Positions 19,278 through 27,179 of a stretch of DNA of 64,000 bases are shown in pieces (within the stretch, counting starts at the first letter, position 1; every line of letters starts with the position of its first letter). This stretch comes from Bacillus cereus group sp. RP43. Lineage in GTDB: Bacteria; Bacillota; Bacilli; Bacillales; Bacillaceae_G. The notes under the pieces are model-generated. The model did not search any database and was not told the origin of the DNA. It saw only the letters and a list, made by a program, of their open reading frames with translations. The translations under genes were made by a program, and so were the position numbers. The DNA lies in NCBI RefSeq assembly GCF_040459645.1, contig NZ_JARVHQ010000001.1:372001-436000 (forward strand), given 5' to 3'.

Positions 19278-20558
19278 TTACTCTTTCCAAAACTGTTCTA
19301 GCAGAATAACGATTATAGTACCTACGAGTAATCCATTACTTAAAACATATTGTAAGGAAGAAGGAATTCCGCTAAATGCACTTTCTGGAAGAAACATTAT
19401 TCCCAAACTGATTAATAATGAAATTCCTAATATAGTTAATCGGCGTTGATTTAATTCTTCACGTAAAATGGATTGAAATGAAATGCCTATTACTTGGACA
19501 AATGTTGCTAAAAGTGCGGCATTAGCAATAGGACCTGGTAGCAAGGATATAAAGTTTACAATTGAAGGAATAAAAGAAATTCCTGCTAATATAAGACTTG
19601 CTATAAGGAACGACTTCACTTTTCTTTGTCCTGTTAGTTGAATAAATCCTGCTGATGCAGGTAATGGTACAATTCCAATTGTCGAGAACAACGACGAGAT
19701 AATATGTGATATACCTCCAGCCCACACGCCGCGGTTCAGTGTTTGCTTTTCATTTTCTTTAGATAACGGAGCCACTTGTTTTACAGCCGAAATAGCAGCA
19801 ATCGTATTTGCAACTAAAAGAAGTGTAAATAAAGTTGCAGTTAGAGTCATTCCAATATCGAATCTAGGTGTGCCCCAAGCAAATATCTGTGGTAATTTAA
19901 CTAACGGTGTGTGTGAAGGCATATGAGATGATTTTCCTAATACAGCATACAAAAGCCAACCACATGAAATTCCAAGTAAAACAGCGTAATTTTTCATCCA
20001 TCCTTTCCCTTTAATTGATAAGAAAGTAATAAGGACAAAAACAAAGAGCGCAATAGTAGCTGTTGTATAATCAGGATGAGTTACAGATCCTTGTAACCCC
20101 ATCATTCCTTTTAGTAACACACCACTAAGCTGAAGTGCTAAGATTAAAAGAAAAGTCCCTGTAACTAAAGGGGTAAATAAACGTGAAATTCTATGCACAA
20201 GCCCTGTTATACCAAGTACGAAGAGTAATATACCTGCAATAATTAACCCGCCTTCTAAAAGTTGCAACACGTCTTTTGCACCTTGTCCCTGATGCATAGC
20301 TACTTGTCCCAGTATGACAAATATACTTACCCATGAACCGGCTGGACCATCCGCTATGGGATAGCGATGCCCAAACCATGCTTGTATAAATGAACTTACT
20401 CCCACGACTAAAAAAGTTCGCTGCATTAATGTTGAGATATCTTCTATTGATAAATGGAATATGCCACCAATAATAATAGGCAATGCAATTGCATTTGCTA
20501 ATAGAAACACAAACCACTGTAGAATACTAAAGCTCGTATTAAAGTATTTTTTATTCAT
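19278..20558 (-). CDS. NCS2-family permease linked to cyanate genes
   Basis: Membrane transporter of 426 residues with about 12-14 helices, belonging to the nucleobase-cation symporter-2 (xanthine/uracil permease) family. Characteristic segments include ADGPAGSWVSIF early in the protein and a late GIVPLPASAGFIQLTGQRKV segment. It resembles YwdJ-like purine permeases of unknown substrate. It follows carbonic anhydrase and cyanase on the same strand, where E. coli has the transporter CynX, so a role with cyanate, bicarbonate or a cyanate-yielding substrate is plausible inference. A hairpin separates it from cyanase, so expression may be partly independent. Confidence 0.85.
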   Translation of the reverse strand: MNKKYFNTSFSILQWFVFLLANAIALPIIIGGIFHLSIEDISTLMQRTFLVVGVSSFIQAWFGHRYPIADGPAGSWVSIFVILGQVAMHQGQGAKDVLQLLEGGLIIAGILLFVLGITGLVHRISRLFTPLVTGTFLLILALQLSGVLLKGMMGLQGSVTHPDYTTATIALFVFVLITFLSIKGKGWMKNYAVLLGISCGWLLYAVLGKSSHMPSHTPLVKLPQIFAWGTPRFDIGMTLTATLFTLLLVANTIAAISAVKQVAPLSKENEKQTLNRGVWAGGISHIISSLFSTIGIVPLPASAGFIQLTGQRKVKSFLIASLILAGISFIPSIVNFISLLPGPIANAALLATFVQVIGISFQSILREELNQRRLTILGISLLISLGIMFLPESAFSGIPSSLQYVLSNGLLVGTIIVILLEQFWKE

Positions 20559-20592
20559 ATTATTCTCCTTTGCCGAAAAAGAATCTCATAGT

Positions 20593-20648
20593 AAAAATCC
20601 ATCCTTTCTATACAGTTAGATTAAAAAGGATGGATTTTGTAAATTTAT
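20593..20648 (-). terminator. Hairpin between cyanase and permease
   Basis: AAAAATCCATCCTTT pairs with AAAGGATGGATTTT and on the minus strand is followed by T-rich sequence. It may partly terminate transcription after cynS. Confidence 0.65.
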
Positions 20649-20685
20649 AAAATTATTTTAATTATATATATAGATTTACAATTAA

Positions 20686-21135
20686 TTACCATGTGCGGAA
20701 TGGTAAGAATTTCCCGTTAAGTGTAATAACGATACGAGGATCGCCGCCTTTTGGATCTTCTTGTGTATCCACACCTAGATTGAAGTTAATTGCACTCATT
20801 ACACCTTCGCCAGCTTTTTCTAAGATTAATTCTCTAAGAGTTGGTGCGTATTGTAACATCATTTCATATAGTCGATATAAGATTGGATCAGTAGGAGGCA
20901 TTTGCATTACTTGACCTCTAAGTGGAACTACTGTTAATGCCTGAACTACTTCTTCATCTAATTCTAATAGTTTACCGATTTTTTCTGCTTCTGGACGTGT
21001 CATTGTAGCTTGGCCTAATAATGCTGTTACAACCCAAGTCTCAGAGTTTTCACTTACTTTTGAAATTTCTTCCCATGTTAAACCTTTTGTGATTTTTGCT
21101 TCCATAATTTTTTGCGTAGCTTCTTGTCTATTCAT
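20686..21135 (-). CDS. cynS: Cyanate hydratase (cyanase)
   Basis: Catalyses cyanate + bicarbonate to carbamate + CO2, with carbamate decaying to ammonia, so it detoxifies cyanate and frees nitrogen. The 149-residue protein has the N-terminal helical DNA-binding-like domain and the C-terminal catalytic domain. The active-site Arg88, Glu91 (in YRLYEMM) and Ser114 (in VMSAINF) are present at the spacing of E. coli CynS residues 96, 99 and 122. It is 34 bases downstream of a carbonic anhydrase gene, the same pairing as cynT-cynS. Confidence 0.96.
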   Translation of the reverse strand: MNRQEATQKIMEAKITKGLTWEEISKVSENSETWVVTALLGQATMTRPEAEKIGKLLELDEEVVQALTVVPLRGQVMQMPPTDPILYRLYEMMLQYAPTLRELILEKAGEGVMSAINFNLGVDTQEDPKGGDPRIVITLNGKFLPFRTW

Positions 21136-21169
21136 ATCTAATAACTTCCTTCCATTTAAGTAATAATAA

Positions 21170-21751
21170 TTAATTTTTCATACCATTTAATGCTTTATAT
21201 CCATCAACTACTAAATCTAATTTACCTGTGTGAGGATCAATAACTAAACCATGTACAGGAACATCTTTTGGAATAAGTGGATGATTTTTTACTAAATCAA
21301 CATTAGCTTGAGTTGAATCGCAGACATCATCGAATCCAAATAACCATTTTTCAAGGTCAACACCAGCATATTCAATCGCTGATAAAATTTCTGGTGAAGC
21401 TACTCCGCGATCTAATATTTTTTGAAGTGTTCCTTTTGGATTAGTTTGACTTGCACCACATCTATGGTGTCCGATAAGGAAGATTTCATCTGCATTTAAA
21501 TCATATACTGATGCTACAACACTTTGCATAACACTATCGAAAGGAGAAGCAATCTTACCACCTGCATTTCTGATAACTTTTGCATCACCATCGTGTATAT
21601 CTAAAGCTTTTGGAAGTAGCTCAATTAAGCGAGCATCCATGCAAGAAACAACAACCATACGTTTTTTAGGCATTTTTGTCGCTTCAAGAGGAGCGTATTC
21701 CTTATTTTCTACAAATTGTTCATTGAACGATAGAATATCTTGTAATAACAT
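21170..21751 (-). CDS. cynT: Beta-class carbonic anhydrase
   Basis: Zinc enzyme interconverting CO2 and bicarbonate; beside cyanase it recycles the CO2 lost in the cyanase reaction. The 193-residue sequence has the zinc and catalytic residues Cys37, Asp39 and Arg41 (SCMDARL) and His95 with Cys98 (GHHRCG). This is the compact YvdA/YtiB-like Gram-positive form rather than the E. coli CynT form, so the cynT symbol is by role. AAAGGAGG lies eight bases before ATG. First gene of the operon, divergent from Lrp copy 2. Confidence 0.9.
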   Translation of the reverse strand: MLLQDILSFNEQFVENKEYAPLEATKMPKKRMVVVSCMDARLIELLPKALDIHDGDAKVIRNAGGKIASPFDSVMQSVVASVYDLNADEIFLIGHHRCGASQTNPKGTLQKILDRGVASPEILSAIEYAGVDLEKWLFGFDDVCDSTQANVDLVKNHPLIPKDVPVHGLVIDPHTGKLDLVVDGYKALNGMKN

Positions 21752-21801
21752 ATTTGTAACCTCCTTTAAATCTAGATGTATTTTTTTGTTACGTCCTCTA
21801 T

Positions 21802-21819
21802 GTTATACGTGAATATAAC
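21802..21819. promoter_or_regulatory. Inverted repeat in the cyn / lrp divergent promoter region
   Basis: GTTATACGTGAATATAAC has GTTATA/TATAAC arms and lies between the two divergent starts. It is a candidate binding site for the adjacent Lrp-type regulator, but Lrp sites are degenerate. Confidence 0.3.
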
Positions 21820-21918
21820 TGATAAATAATGTGATGTAAGAGGATAAACTAAGTATAGTGAATTGTATCGATAAGCAGAATAAGTTGGCGAAACACTTTC
21901 GGGCTTTCTACTTTCACG

Positions 21919-22350
21919 GTGAAAGGATTGGTTTATATCATTGATCAAACAGATTTTGAGATACTGAAATTATTAGGAGAAAACTCAAGAATACAATGGA
22001 AAGAACTTGGTCAGAAAATACATATGACGGGGCAGGCTGTAGGAAATCGAATTCGGAGATTAGAGGATTTAGGGATTATTGAACAATATACAATTGCAAT
22101 AAACCGAATCAAATTAGGACAAATAGTGACTGCATTTGTTACTTTGTTTGTAACAACAGCTAATCATCAAGAGTTTATGAATTTCTTTCAAGGAGAAGAA
22201 GGGATTTCTGAAGTGCATCGTATAAGTGGTGAGGGATGTTATTTATTAAAAACACATTTTGCTTCTAATGAAGAATTGGATAACTTTCTGGGGCGACTAT
22301 TAAAGTATGGGAATTATCGTGTTAACCTATCGATAGGAAAGTTAAAATAA
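21919..22350 (+). CDS. Lrp/AsnC-family transcriptional regulator (copy 2), divergent from cyn operon
   Basis: Paralogue of the regulator at 17862, with N-terminal helix-turn-helix (IQWKELGQKIHMTGQAVGNR) and C-terminal RAM domain. It faces the cyanate operon head to head, so it is the likely local regulator, in place of the LysR-type CynR of E. coli (inference). The start is uncertain: GTG at 21919 has no ribosome binding site, TTG 21928 touches one, and the best-placed AAAGGA (21922-21927) would serve ATC/ATT codons at 21937-21940, exactly where the paralogue has its ATG. Confidence 0.82.
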   Translation: MKGLVYIIDQTDFEILKLLGENSRIQWKELGQKIHMTGQAVGNRIRRLEDLGIIEQYTIAINRIKLGQIVTAFVTLFVTTANHQEFMNFFQGEEGISEVHRISGEGCYLLKTHFASNEELDNFLGRLLKYGNYRVNLSIGKLK

Positions 22351-22426
22351 GATTTCTTTTTTTGAGGGTATAGTAACATTATTTGCTAATCCCTATTTGT
22401 ATAGAGATAATAAAGTCGTTTGATTT

Positions 22427-22694
22427 TTATCCCGCATTAACGGGTGAGTTAAAACGATTGGTAACTGGTATTACACAAAAAATGCTTACTGAGCAATTGA
22501 AAGAGCTTGAAAAAGATGGTCTTGTGTCTAGAAAAGTATATAATCAAGTGCCACCGAAAGTTGAGTATTCTCTTACGGAACAGGGACAATCATTAAAAGA
22601 AGTTTTAAAAGTACTTTGCGATTGGGGAAGCGACTATATTAAGCAAAGATATCCTAATGGTGATAGTGAAAGAGGACGATCATATTTGATTTAA
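22427..22694 (+). pseudogene. 5'-truncated HxlR-family regulator fused to a bcr1 end
   Basis: From 22446 the frame reads ELKRLVTGITQKMLTEQLKE and on through VYNQVPPKVEYSLTEQG, closely matching the intact HxlR regulator at 37304-37651, but the first third of the family (initial helix and the GGKWK motif) is missing. Immediately before it (22427-22445) lies the first 18-19 bases of bcr1 (TTTATCCCGCATTAACGGG). A deletion between a bcr1 copy and the gene is the simple explanation. An apparent start at 22383 gives an unrelated leader and is not credible. Confidence 0.75.
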
Positions 22695-22717
22695 CACTCC
22701 TATAATTGTAAGTTTGC

Positions 22718-22723
22718 TATAAT
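22718..22723 (+). promoter_or_regulatory. Extended -10 for psiE
   Basis: TGCTATAAT (TG motif plus TATAAT) lies 38 bases before the psiE start. The -35 is poor. It overlaps an apparent upstream ATG, arguing against that start. Confidence 0.45.
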
Positions 22724-22760
22724 GAACAAGTACTTATACGAAGGGGAGTTTAAAGAGAAA

Positions 22761-23165
22761 ATGAAATCATTTAACATCGATCATTTTATTGCTAGTGTTT
22801 TGCAGTGGATATTAAATATAGCTCTAATCATATTATCCATTGTCTTATCTATCTTTTTAATTAATGAAACGATTACTTTTATTCAATACATATTTTCGAC
22901 GAAGAAGTATACATCTTATAAATTAGTTGAAAGTATTATCGTCTATTTCTTATACTTCGAGTTTATCGCATTAATTATTAAGTATTTCAAATCGAATTAT
23001 CATTTTCCGTTACGTTATTTTATTTATATCGGAATTACGGCTTTAATTAGATTAATTATTGTATCTCATGAGGAACCGATGGAGACGTTATTATATGCGG
23101 GATCCATTCTTGTTTTAGTTATTGCTTTATACATATCGAATATGAGAGATTTGAGAAAAGAGTAG
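22761..23165 (+). CDS. psiE: Phosphate-starvation-inducible PsiE family membrane protein
   Basis: Integral membrane protein of 134 residues with four hydrophobic segments. It closely resembles E. coli PsiE (136 residues), notably [20 protein letters not shown] and [20 protein letters not shown]. Start 22761 follows AAGGGGAG and matches the family length; the upstream ATG at 22722 lies inside the -10 region. The biochemical role of PsiE is unknown; in E. coli it belongs to the phosphate-starvation response. A terminator follows. Confidence 0.9.
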   Translation: MKSFNIDHFIASVLQWILNIALIILSIVLSIFLINETITFIQYIFSTKKYTSYKLVESIIVYFLYFEFIALIIKYFKSNYHFPLRYFIYIGITALIRLIIVSHEEPMETLLYAGSILVLVIALYISNMRDLRKE

Positions 23166-23192
23166 TGCAGACATAAGTTTGCACTACTTTTT
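23161..23192 (+). terminator. Terminator after psiE
   Basis: AGTAGTGCA / TGCACTACT stem overlapping the stop codon, followed by TTTTT. Confidence 0.8.
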
Positions 23193-23197
23193 GTGCC

Positions 23198-23228
23198 TTG
23201 ACCTTCAAGTTACTTGAAGGTTTACAAT
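23198..23228 (+). promoter_or_regulatory. MerR-type promoter/operator before speG
   Basis: TTGACC and TACAAT are separated by exactly 19 bases, and the spacer is filled by a near-perfect palindrome, ACCTTCAAGT-T-ACTTGAAGGT (23201-23221). Overlong spacers with such dyads are the hallmark of MerR-family activation. No merR gene is adjacent. Confidence 0.75.
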
Positions 23229-23302
23229 GTAATTAGGGCGTTTGAAATCGAAAAAAATTGAGAAATTAAGTGAAGAGGTTATTTTACTTGGAGGTTATAG
23301 AA

Positions 23303-23818
23303 ATGAGTCAGGAATTAAAGTTACGTCCTTTAGAACGGGAAGATTTAAAGTTCGTGCACGAACTTAATAATAACGCACATATTATGTCTTATTGGTTTGA
23401 AGAGCCGTATGAGGCTTTTGTAGAGCTACAGGATTTATATGATAAACATATCCACGATCAAAGTGAACGCCGTTTTATCCTGGAGAAAGATAATGAGATG
23501 GTTGGATTAGTTGAGTTAGTGGAAATTGATTATATTCATCGAAGAACTGAATTCCAGATTATTATTGATCCGAATTATCAAGGACATGGTTATGCAGCGG
23601 AAGCGACGCGTTTAGCGATGGATTACGCTTTTTCTGTATTAAATATGCATAAACTCTATTTAGTTGTTGATAAAGAGAATGAAAAGGCTGTACATGTTTA
23701 TAAAAAGGTTGGATTTATGGTGGAAGGTGAGTTACAAGACGAATTTTTCGTTGATGGTAACTACCATAATGCGATAAGAATGTGTATGTTTCAGAAGCAA
23801 TATTTTGAAAAGAAGTAG
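23303..23818 (+). CDS. speG: Spermidine N1-acetyltransferase
   Basis: GNAT-family enzyme that acetylates spermidine/spermine and relieves polyamine toxicity. From ATG 23303 (GGAGGT eight bases upstream) it has 171 residues and is strikingly similar to enterobacterial Spe[41 protein letters not shown] and IHDQSERRF, and the acetyl-CoA loop [12 protein letters not shown]. The allosteric-site residues typical of dodecameric SpeG appear kept. The 19-bp-spacer promoter suggests induction through a MerR-family activator, as B. subtilis BltR does for the acetyltransferase gene bltD. Confidence 0.92.
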   Translation: MSQELKLRPLEREDLKFVHELNNNAHIMSYWFEEPYEAFVELQDLYDKHIHDQSERRFILEKDNEMVGLVELVEIDYIHRRTEFQIIIDPNYQGHGYAAEATRLAMDYAFSVLNMHKLYLVVDKENEKAVHVYKKVGFMVEGELQDEFFVDGNYHNAIRMCMFQKQYFEKK

Positions 23819-23839
23819 TTGAATGATTTGGAAGTGATG

Positions 23840-23869
23840 TTGACGCTTCATAAAAACGTATGCTAAAAT
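23840..23869 (+). promoter_or_regulatory. Promoter of the ABC-F leader transcript
   Basis: TTGACG, 18-base spacer and TAAAAT with an extended TGC just before the -10. It lies about 385 bases before the ABC-F start, so the transcript has a long leader. Confidence 0.6.
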
Positions 23870-23899
23870 CCCTTTTAAGTATTAAGGAAGGTGCAGAAT

Positions 23900-23995
23900 A
23901 TGCTTTATATAAAATTTGTAAAACTCATTAGAAAACTTTGCTCCGCACAAATGTATACGGTGAAGCGTTGTACGGAGCTTAATCAAGGGGCATAA
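23900..23995 (+). CDS. 31-residue leader peptide upstream of ABC-F gene
   Basis: Small open frame ATG...TAA with AAGGAAGGTG about six bases upstream, encoding MLYIKFVKLIRKLCSAQMYT followed by VKRCTELNQGA. It begins about 30 bases after the predicted promoter and precedes two strong hairpins and the ABC-F gene. By analogy with leader-peptide attenuation of ABC-F and macrolide-efflux operons, drug-stalled translation here could change folding downstream. The peptide is basic and hydrophobic; it is not a known protein to me. Confidence 0.6.
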   Translation: MLYIKFVKLIRKLCSAQMYTVKRCTELNQGA

Positions 23996-24091
23996 ATCCC
24001 CTATATTCATCGGCTGAATAACTTTTCTGAAAAGTATAGTGTATCTATGCTTATTTGGGTATGGTTTGTAAGTCGATGTATAAAATAGATT

Positions 24092-24230
24092 AAGGGGCCA
24101 TAGACAATGCTTTGTCTATGGCCCTTTGTGTATATTATTCCAATGAGATTTACAAAAATTGGAGTAGTATAGGAAAAACCACGAAGCAGAGGGCTAGTGT
24201 CGAATGACGCTATCTCTCTGCTTTTTTTTA
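24092..24230 (+). promoter_or_regulatory. Attenuator hairpins in the ABC-F leader
   Basis: Hairpin 1: GGGCCATAGACAA / TTGTCTATGGCCC (24095-24124) with a weak T tract. Hairpin 2: AGCAGAGGGCTAGTGTC / GACGCTATCTCTCTGCT (24185-24222), about 17 bp with one mismatch, followed by eight T, only 24 bases before the ABC-F ATG. Hairpin 2 is a textbook rho-independent terminator placed inside the leader of the gene it precedes, so regulated read-through is the likely logic. Confidence 0.75.
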
Positions 24231-24253
24231 ATTTCAGGAAAAGAGGAATACGA

Positions 24254-25816
24254 ATGAGTTTACTTAAAGTTGAAAGTTTATCACATAGTTTTATAGATAA
24301 AGTCTTATATGAAAATGCTTCTTTTGACTTGCATAAGGGAGAACATATGGGGATTGTTGGACAGAATGGTGCAGGAAAAAGTACGTTAATGAAAATATTG
24401 ATTGGAGAAATAATTCCTGATAAGGGAGACATAAAGTGGCAGCCTAATATTCAAATTGGGCATCTTGATCAATATGCAGAAATTGATGGAAGTTATACCA
24501 TTTCACAATATTTAAAGAGAGCTTTTCATGATTTGTTTGAAATGGAAGATAGAATGAACAAATTGTATGAAGAAAGTGCTATGACAGGTGATTCTGACAA
24601 ATTGTTAAAAGCGGCCGCATATCAAGAACAGCTTGAGGCTCGTGATTTTTATTCGGTAGATAGCACAATTAATAAAATTGCAGCTGGCTTAGGTATTGAT
24701 GCTATTGGCATGAATCGTATAATCGTTGAACTAAGTGGGGGACAACGTGCAAAAGTAATTTTAGCGAAGCTTTTATTAGAAGAGCCTACTATTTTATTAC
24801 TAGATGAACCGACGAACTTCCTTGATAAAGAGCATGTGGAGTGGCTTGCTAATTATTTAATGAATTTTGAAGGGGCTTTTATTGTAGTGTCACATGATTT
24901 TGATTTTCTGGAAAAAGTGACTTCTTGCATATGTGATGTAGAGTTTGGAACGGTTAAGAAGTATTACGGAAAATACTCAGATTTTGTAAGACAAAAGGAG
25001 CATTTGCGAAAAGATTATATTCGCCAATATCATGCACAACAAAAGAAAATTGAAAAAACGGAAGAGTATATTCGTAGAAATATTGCTGGAGTGAATTCAA
25101 AAATAGCACAAGGGCGTAGAAAGCAGTTGCAACGTATGGAAAGAATTGCGCCACCAAGTTTTACTTGTAAACCGTCTATTCATTTTCGGGAACTTCCTAT
25201 TTCAGTTCAAACAGTTCTTGAGGTAAATAACCTTGAAGTTGGTTATGACTTTGCTCTCTTACCAAAATTGAATTTTTCAGTAATGGGTGGGCAAAAACTT
25301 GTTATTACAGGGTTCAATGGAGTAGGGAAATCTACTTTATTAAAAACAATCGTTGGCACTATTGCTAGTATTTCTGGAGAATTTCACTTCTCAGAGCAAA
25401 TAAAGATTGGATATTATGAACAAGATTTAAATTGGAGCAATGATTCTTTAACGCCGCTTCAAATTATTTCAGAACAGTTTCCTAAACTGAATATGAAGGA
25501 AATACGTCATCATTTAGCTGTGTGTGGTGTGAAGGATACTCATGTTTCGCAAGAAATTCGTACGTTAAGTGGTGGTGAACAATCGAAGGTGAAACTGTGC
25601 GGATTATTATTATCACCGTGTAATTTTTTAATCTTAGATGAGCCGACGAATCATTTAGATGCAGAAGCGAAGGAATCTTTGCAAAAGGCATTAATTCAGT
25701 TTAAGGGTAGCGTTATACTCGTATCTCACGAAGCAAGTTTTTATCATGATTGGGCAGATAGTATTTTCAACATAGAGAGCGGTTTAATTGAGGAGAGTAA
25801 AAAAGATGATAAATGA
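24254..25816 (+). CDS. ABC-F ATPase, antibiotic-resistance type
   Basis: Twin-ATPase protein of 520 residues without membrane segments, so not a transporter but a ribosome-associated ABC-F factor. Domain 1 has Walker A GQNGAGKST, signature LSGGQRAK and LLLDEPTNFLD; a charged inter-domain linker (about 250-300, RRNIAGVNSKIAQGRRKQLQ) follows; domain 2 has GFNGVGKST, LSGGEQSK and LILDEPTNHLD. Resistance ABC-F proteins displace ribosome-bound drugs (family knowledge). Start 24254 follows AAAAGAGGA; an earlier in-frame ATG at 24197 lies inside the terminator. It overlaps the MFS gene by 11 bases. Drug class cannot be read from sequence here. Confidence 0.85.
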   Translation: MSLLKVESLSHSFIDKVLYENASFDLHKGEHMGIVGQNGAGKSTLMKILIGEIIPDKGDIKWQPNIQIGHLDQYAEIDGSYTISQYLKRAFHDLFEMEDRMNKLYEESAMTGDSDKLLKAAAYQEQLEARDFYSVDSTINKIAAGLGIDAIGMNRIIVELSGGQRAKVILAKLLLEEPTILLLDEPTNFLDKEHVEWLANYLMNFEGAFIVVSHDFDFLEKVTSCICDVEFGTVKKYYGKYSDFVRQKEHLRKDYIRQYHAQQKKIEKTEEYIRRNIAGVNSKIAQGRRKQLQRMERIAPPSFTCKPSIHFRELPISVQTVLEVNNLEVGYDFALLPKLNFSVMGGQKLVITGFNGVGKSTLLKTIVGTIASISGEFHFSEQIKIGYYEQDLNWSNDSLTPLQIISEQFPKLNMKEIRHHLAVCGVKDTHVSQEIRTLSGGEQSKVKLCGLLLSPCNFLILDEPTNHLDAEAKESLQKALIQFKGSVILVSHEASFYHDWADSIFNIESGLIEESKKDDK

Positions 25817-27002
25817 TAATGATTGGAAAGTGAAAATAATAATGTTTTTGACCGCTCAAACGATTTCGTTGTTCGGTTCATCTCTCGTACAGTACGCGAT
25901 CATATGGTATATCACCCTTACAACATCATCAGGAGTGATGTTGACCATTTCAACTGTTTGCGGTTTTCTACCACAAATTGCGATATCTTTATTTGCTGGT
26001 GTGTGGATTGATCGTTATGACCGTAAAAAGATGATTATGTTATCGGATGGGATTATAGCAATTGCTACGTTAGTTTTGGCAATTTTATTTTTAACAGGAT
26101 ATAAAAGTATTTGGTTACTTTTTATAGTACTACTCATTCGCTCAGCTGGTACAGGGGTGCAAACGCCAGCTGTGAATGCGTTAATTCCACAAATTGTTCC
26201 GAAAGATTATCTTATGAAAGTAAATGGGATAAATAGCAGTATTACATCTTTAATTATGTTTCTTTCACCAGCGGCAAGTGCCGCAATTCTTTCTATTGCT
26301 AGCATTGAAACAACATTTTTTATTGATGTTATTACGGCTATGATCGGAATTAGTATGATGTTTATTATTCAAGTGGAAGGACATGTGAATGTAGAGAGTA
26401 AGCAAAAATCTAATCTACAAGGCATAAAAGAGGGATTTGCTTATTTAAAAGAAAATGTATTTATTAAAAGGCTACTCGTTTTATTAATCATTGTCATGAT
26501 TTTAATAAGTCCAGCTGCCTTTTTAACACCTTTAATGGTAACTCGTTCTTTCGGGGCGGAAATGTGGAGACTTACTGCTAGTGAGATGACCTTTAGTGCC
26601 GGTGCAGCAGCTGGTGGAGTATTAATTGCAGCGTGGGGTGGTTTCCGTAATCGTATGCATACAACAGCGCTAGCTTGTGCGTTATATGGACTGCTTATGA
26701 TTGGACTCGGGAGTGCACCGATATTTATTATGTATTTAACATTTAATTTTTTAATTGGTATAACAATGCCCTGTTTTAATACGCCAGTTACTGTGTTATT
26801 GCAGGAGAAAGTAGAACCTTCTATGCACGGGCGGATATTTAGCCTTGTGCAAATTGCTAACTCATGCGCGCTTCCTTTAGGAATGATAATATTTGGTCTT
26901 TTGGCTGATGCGTTTAGTGTAGAGATTTTGTTAATTTATGCTGGGATATTCGTACTATTATGTGCAATGTATGTTGTATTAAGCAGGAAGTTTGAAGTGT
27001 GA
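25806..27002 (+). CDS. MFS efflux transporter, macrolide-efflux (Mef) type
   Basis: Twelve-helix major facilitator of 398 residues. The motif A loop GVWIDRYDRKKM after helix 2, an early QTISLFGSSLVQYAIIWYIT segment and RSAGTGVQTPAVNALIPQIV are typical of the Mef/enterobactin-exporter-like branch. ATG 25806 is preferred because GAGGAGAG lies eight bases upstream and it overlaps the ABC-F stop, giving coupling. ABC-F plus Mef pairing mirrors the mef-msr(D) operons that give macrolide resistance, with gene order reversed. Substrate is inferred only. Confidence 0.82.
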   Translation: MINDNDWKVKIIMFLTAQTISLFGSSLVQYAIIWYITLTTSSGVMLTISTVCGFLPQIAISLFAGVWIDRYDRKKMIMLSDGIIAIATLVLAILFLTGYKSIWLLFIVLLIRSAGTGVQTPAVNALIPQIVPKDYLMKVNGINSSITSLIMFLSPAASAAILSIASIETTFFIDVITAMIGISMMFIIQVEGHVNVESKQKSNLQGIKEGFAYLKENVFIKRLLVLLIIVMILISPAAFLTPLMVTRSFGAEMWRLTASEMTFSAGAAAGGVLIAAWGGFRNRMHTTALACALYGLLMIGLGSAPIFIMYLTFNFLIGITMPCFNTPVTVLLQEKVEPSMHGRIFSLVQIANSCALPLGMIIFGLLADAFSVEILLIYAGIFVLLCAMYVVLSRKFEV

Positions 27003-27017
27003 ATATTTATTGTCTAT

Positions 27018-27064
27018 AAAAGGTTTGTGAGGCAATTTAAGATGCTTCATAAACCTTTTGTTTT
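27018..27064 (+). terminator. Terminator after ABC-F/MFS operon
   Basis: AAAAGGTTTGTGAGGC and GCTTCATAAACCTTTT pair with wobble, followed by TGTTTTT. Confidence 0.75.
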
Positions 27065-27179
27065 TATTCTAAACAATAATAATTTATTGCAAAACGATAA
27101 ATTATTATTGACTAATGATTTTGTTTTGGGTAATATGATGTTAATTAAGAAGAATTATATGAATAAAGGAGAATGTAAA

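Noticed and set aside
22722..22760. Upstream start for psiE
   Set aside because: The ATG overlaps a TATAAT box and would add residues absent from the family.
24197..24253. Longer ABC-F start at 24197
   Set aside because: That ATG lies within the attenuator stem and has no ribosome binding site; 24254 has one.
27027..27179. N-terminal extension of the DUF3955-like protein
   Set aside because: It would translate the terminator of the preceding operon; the internal ATG 27180 has a strong site.
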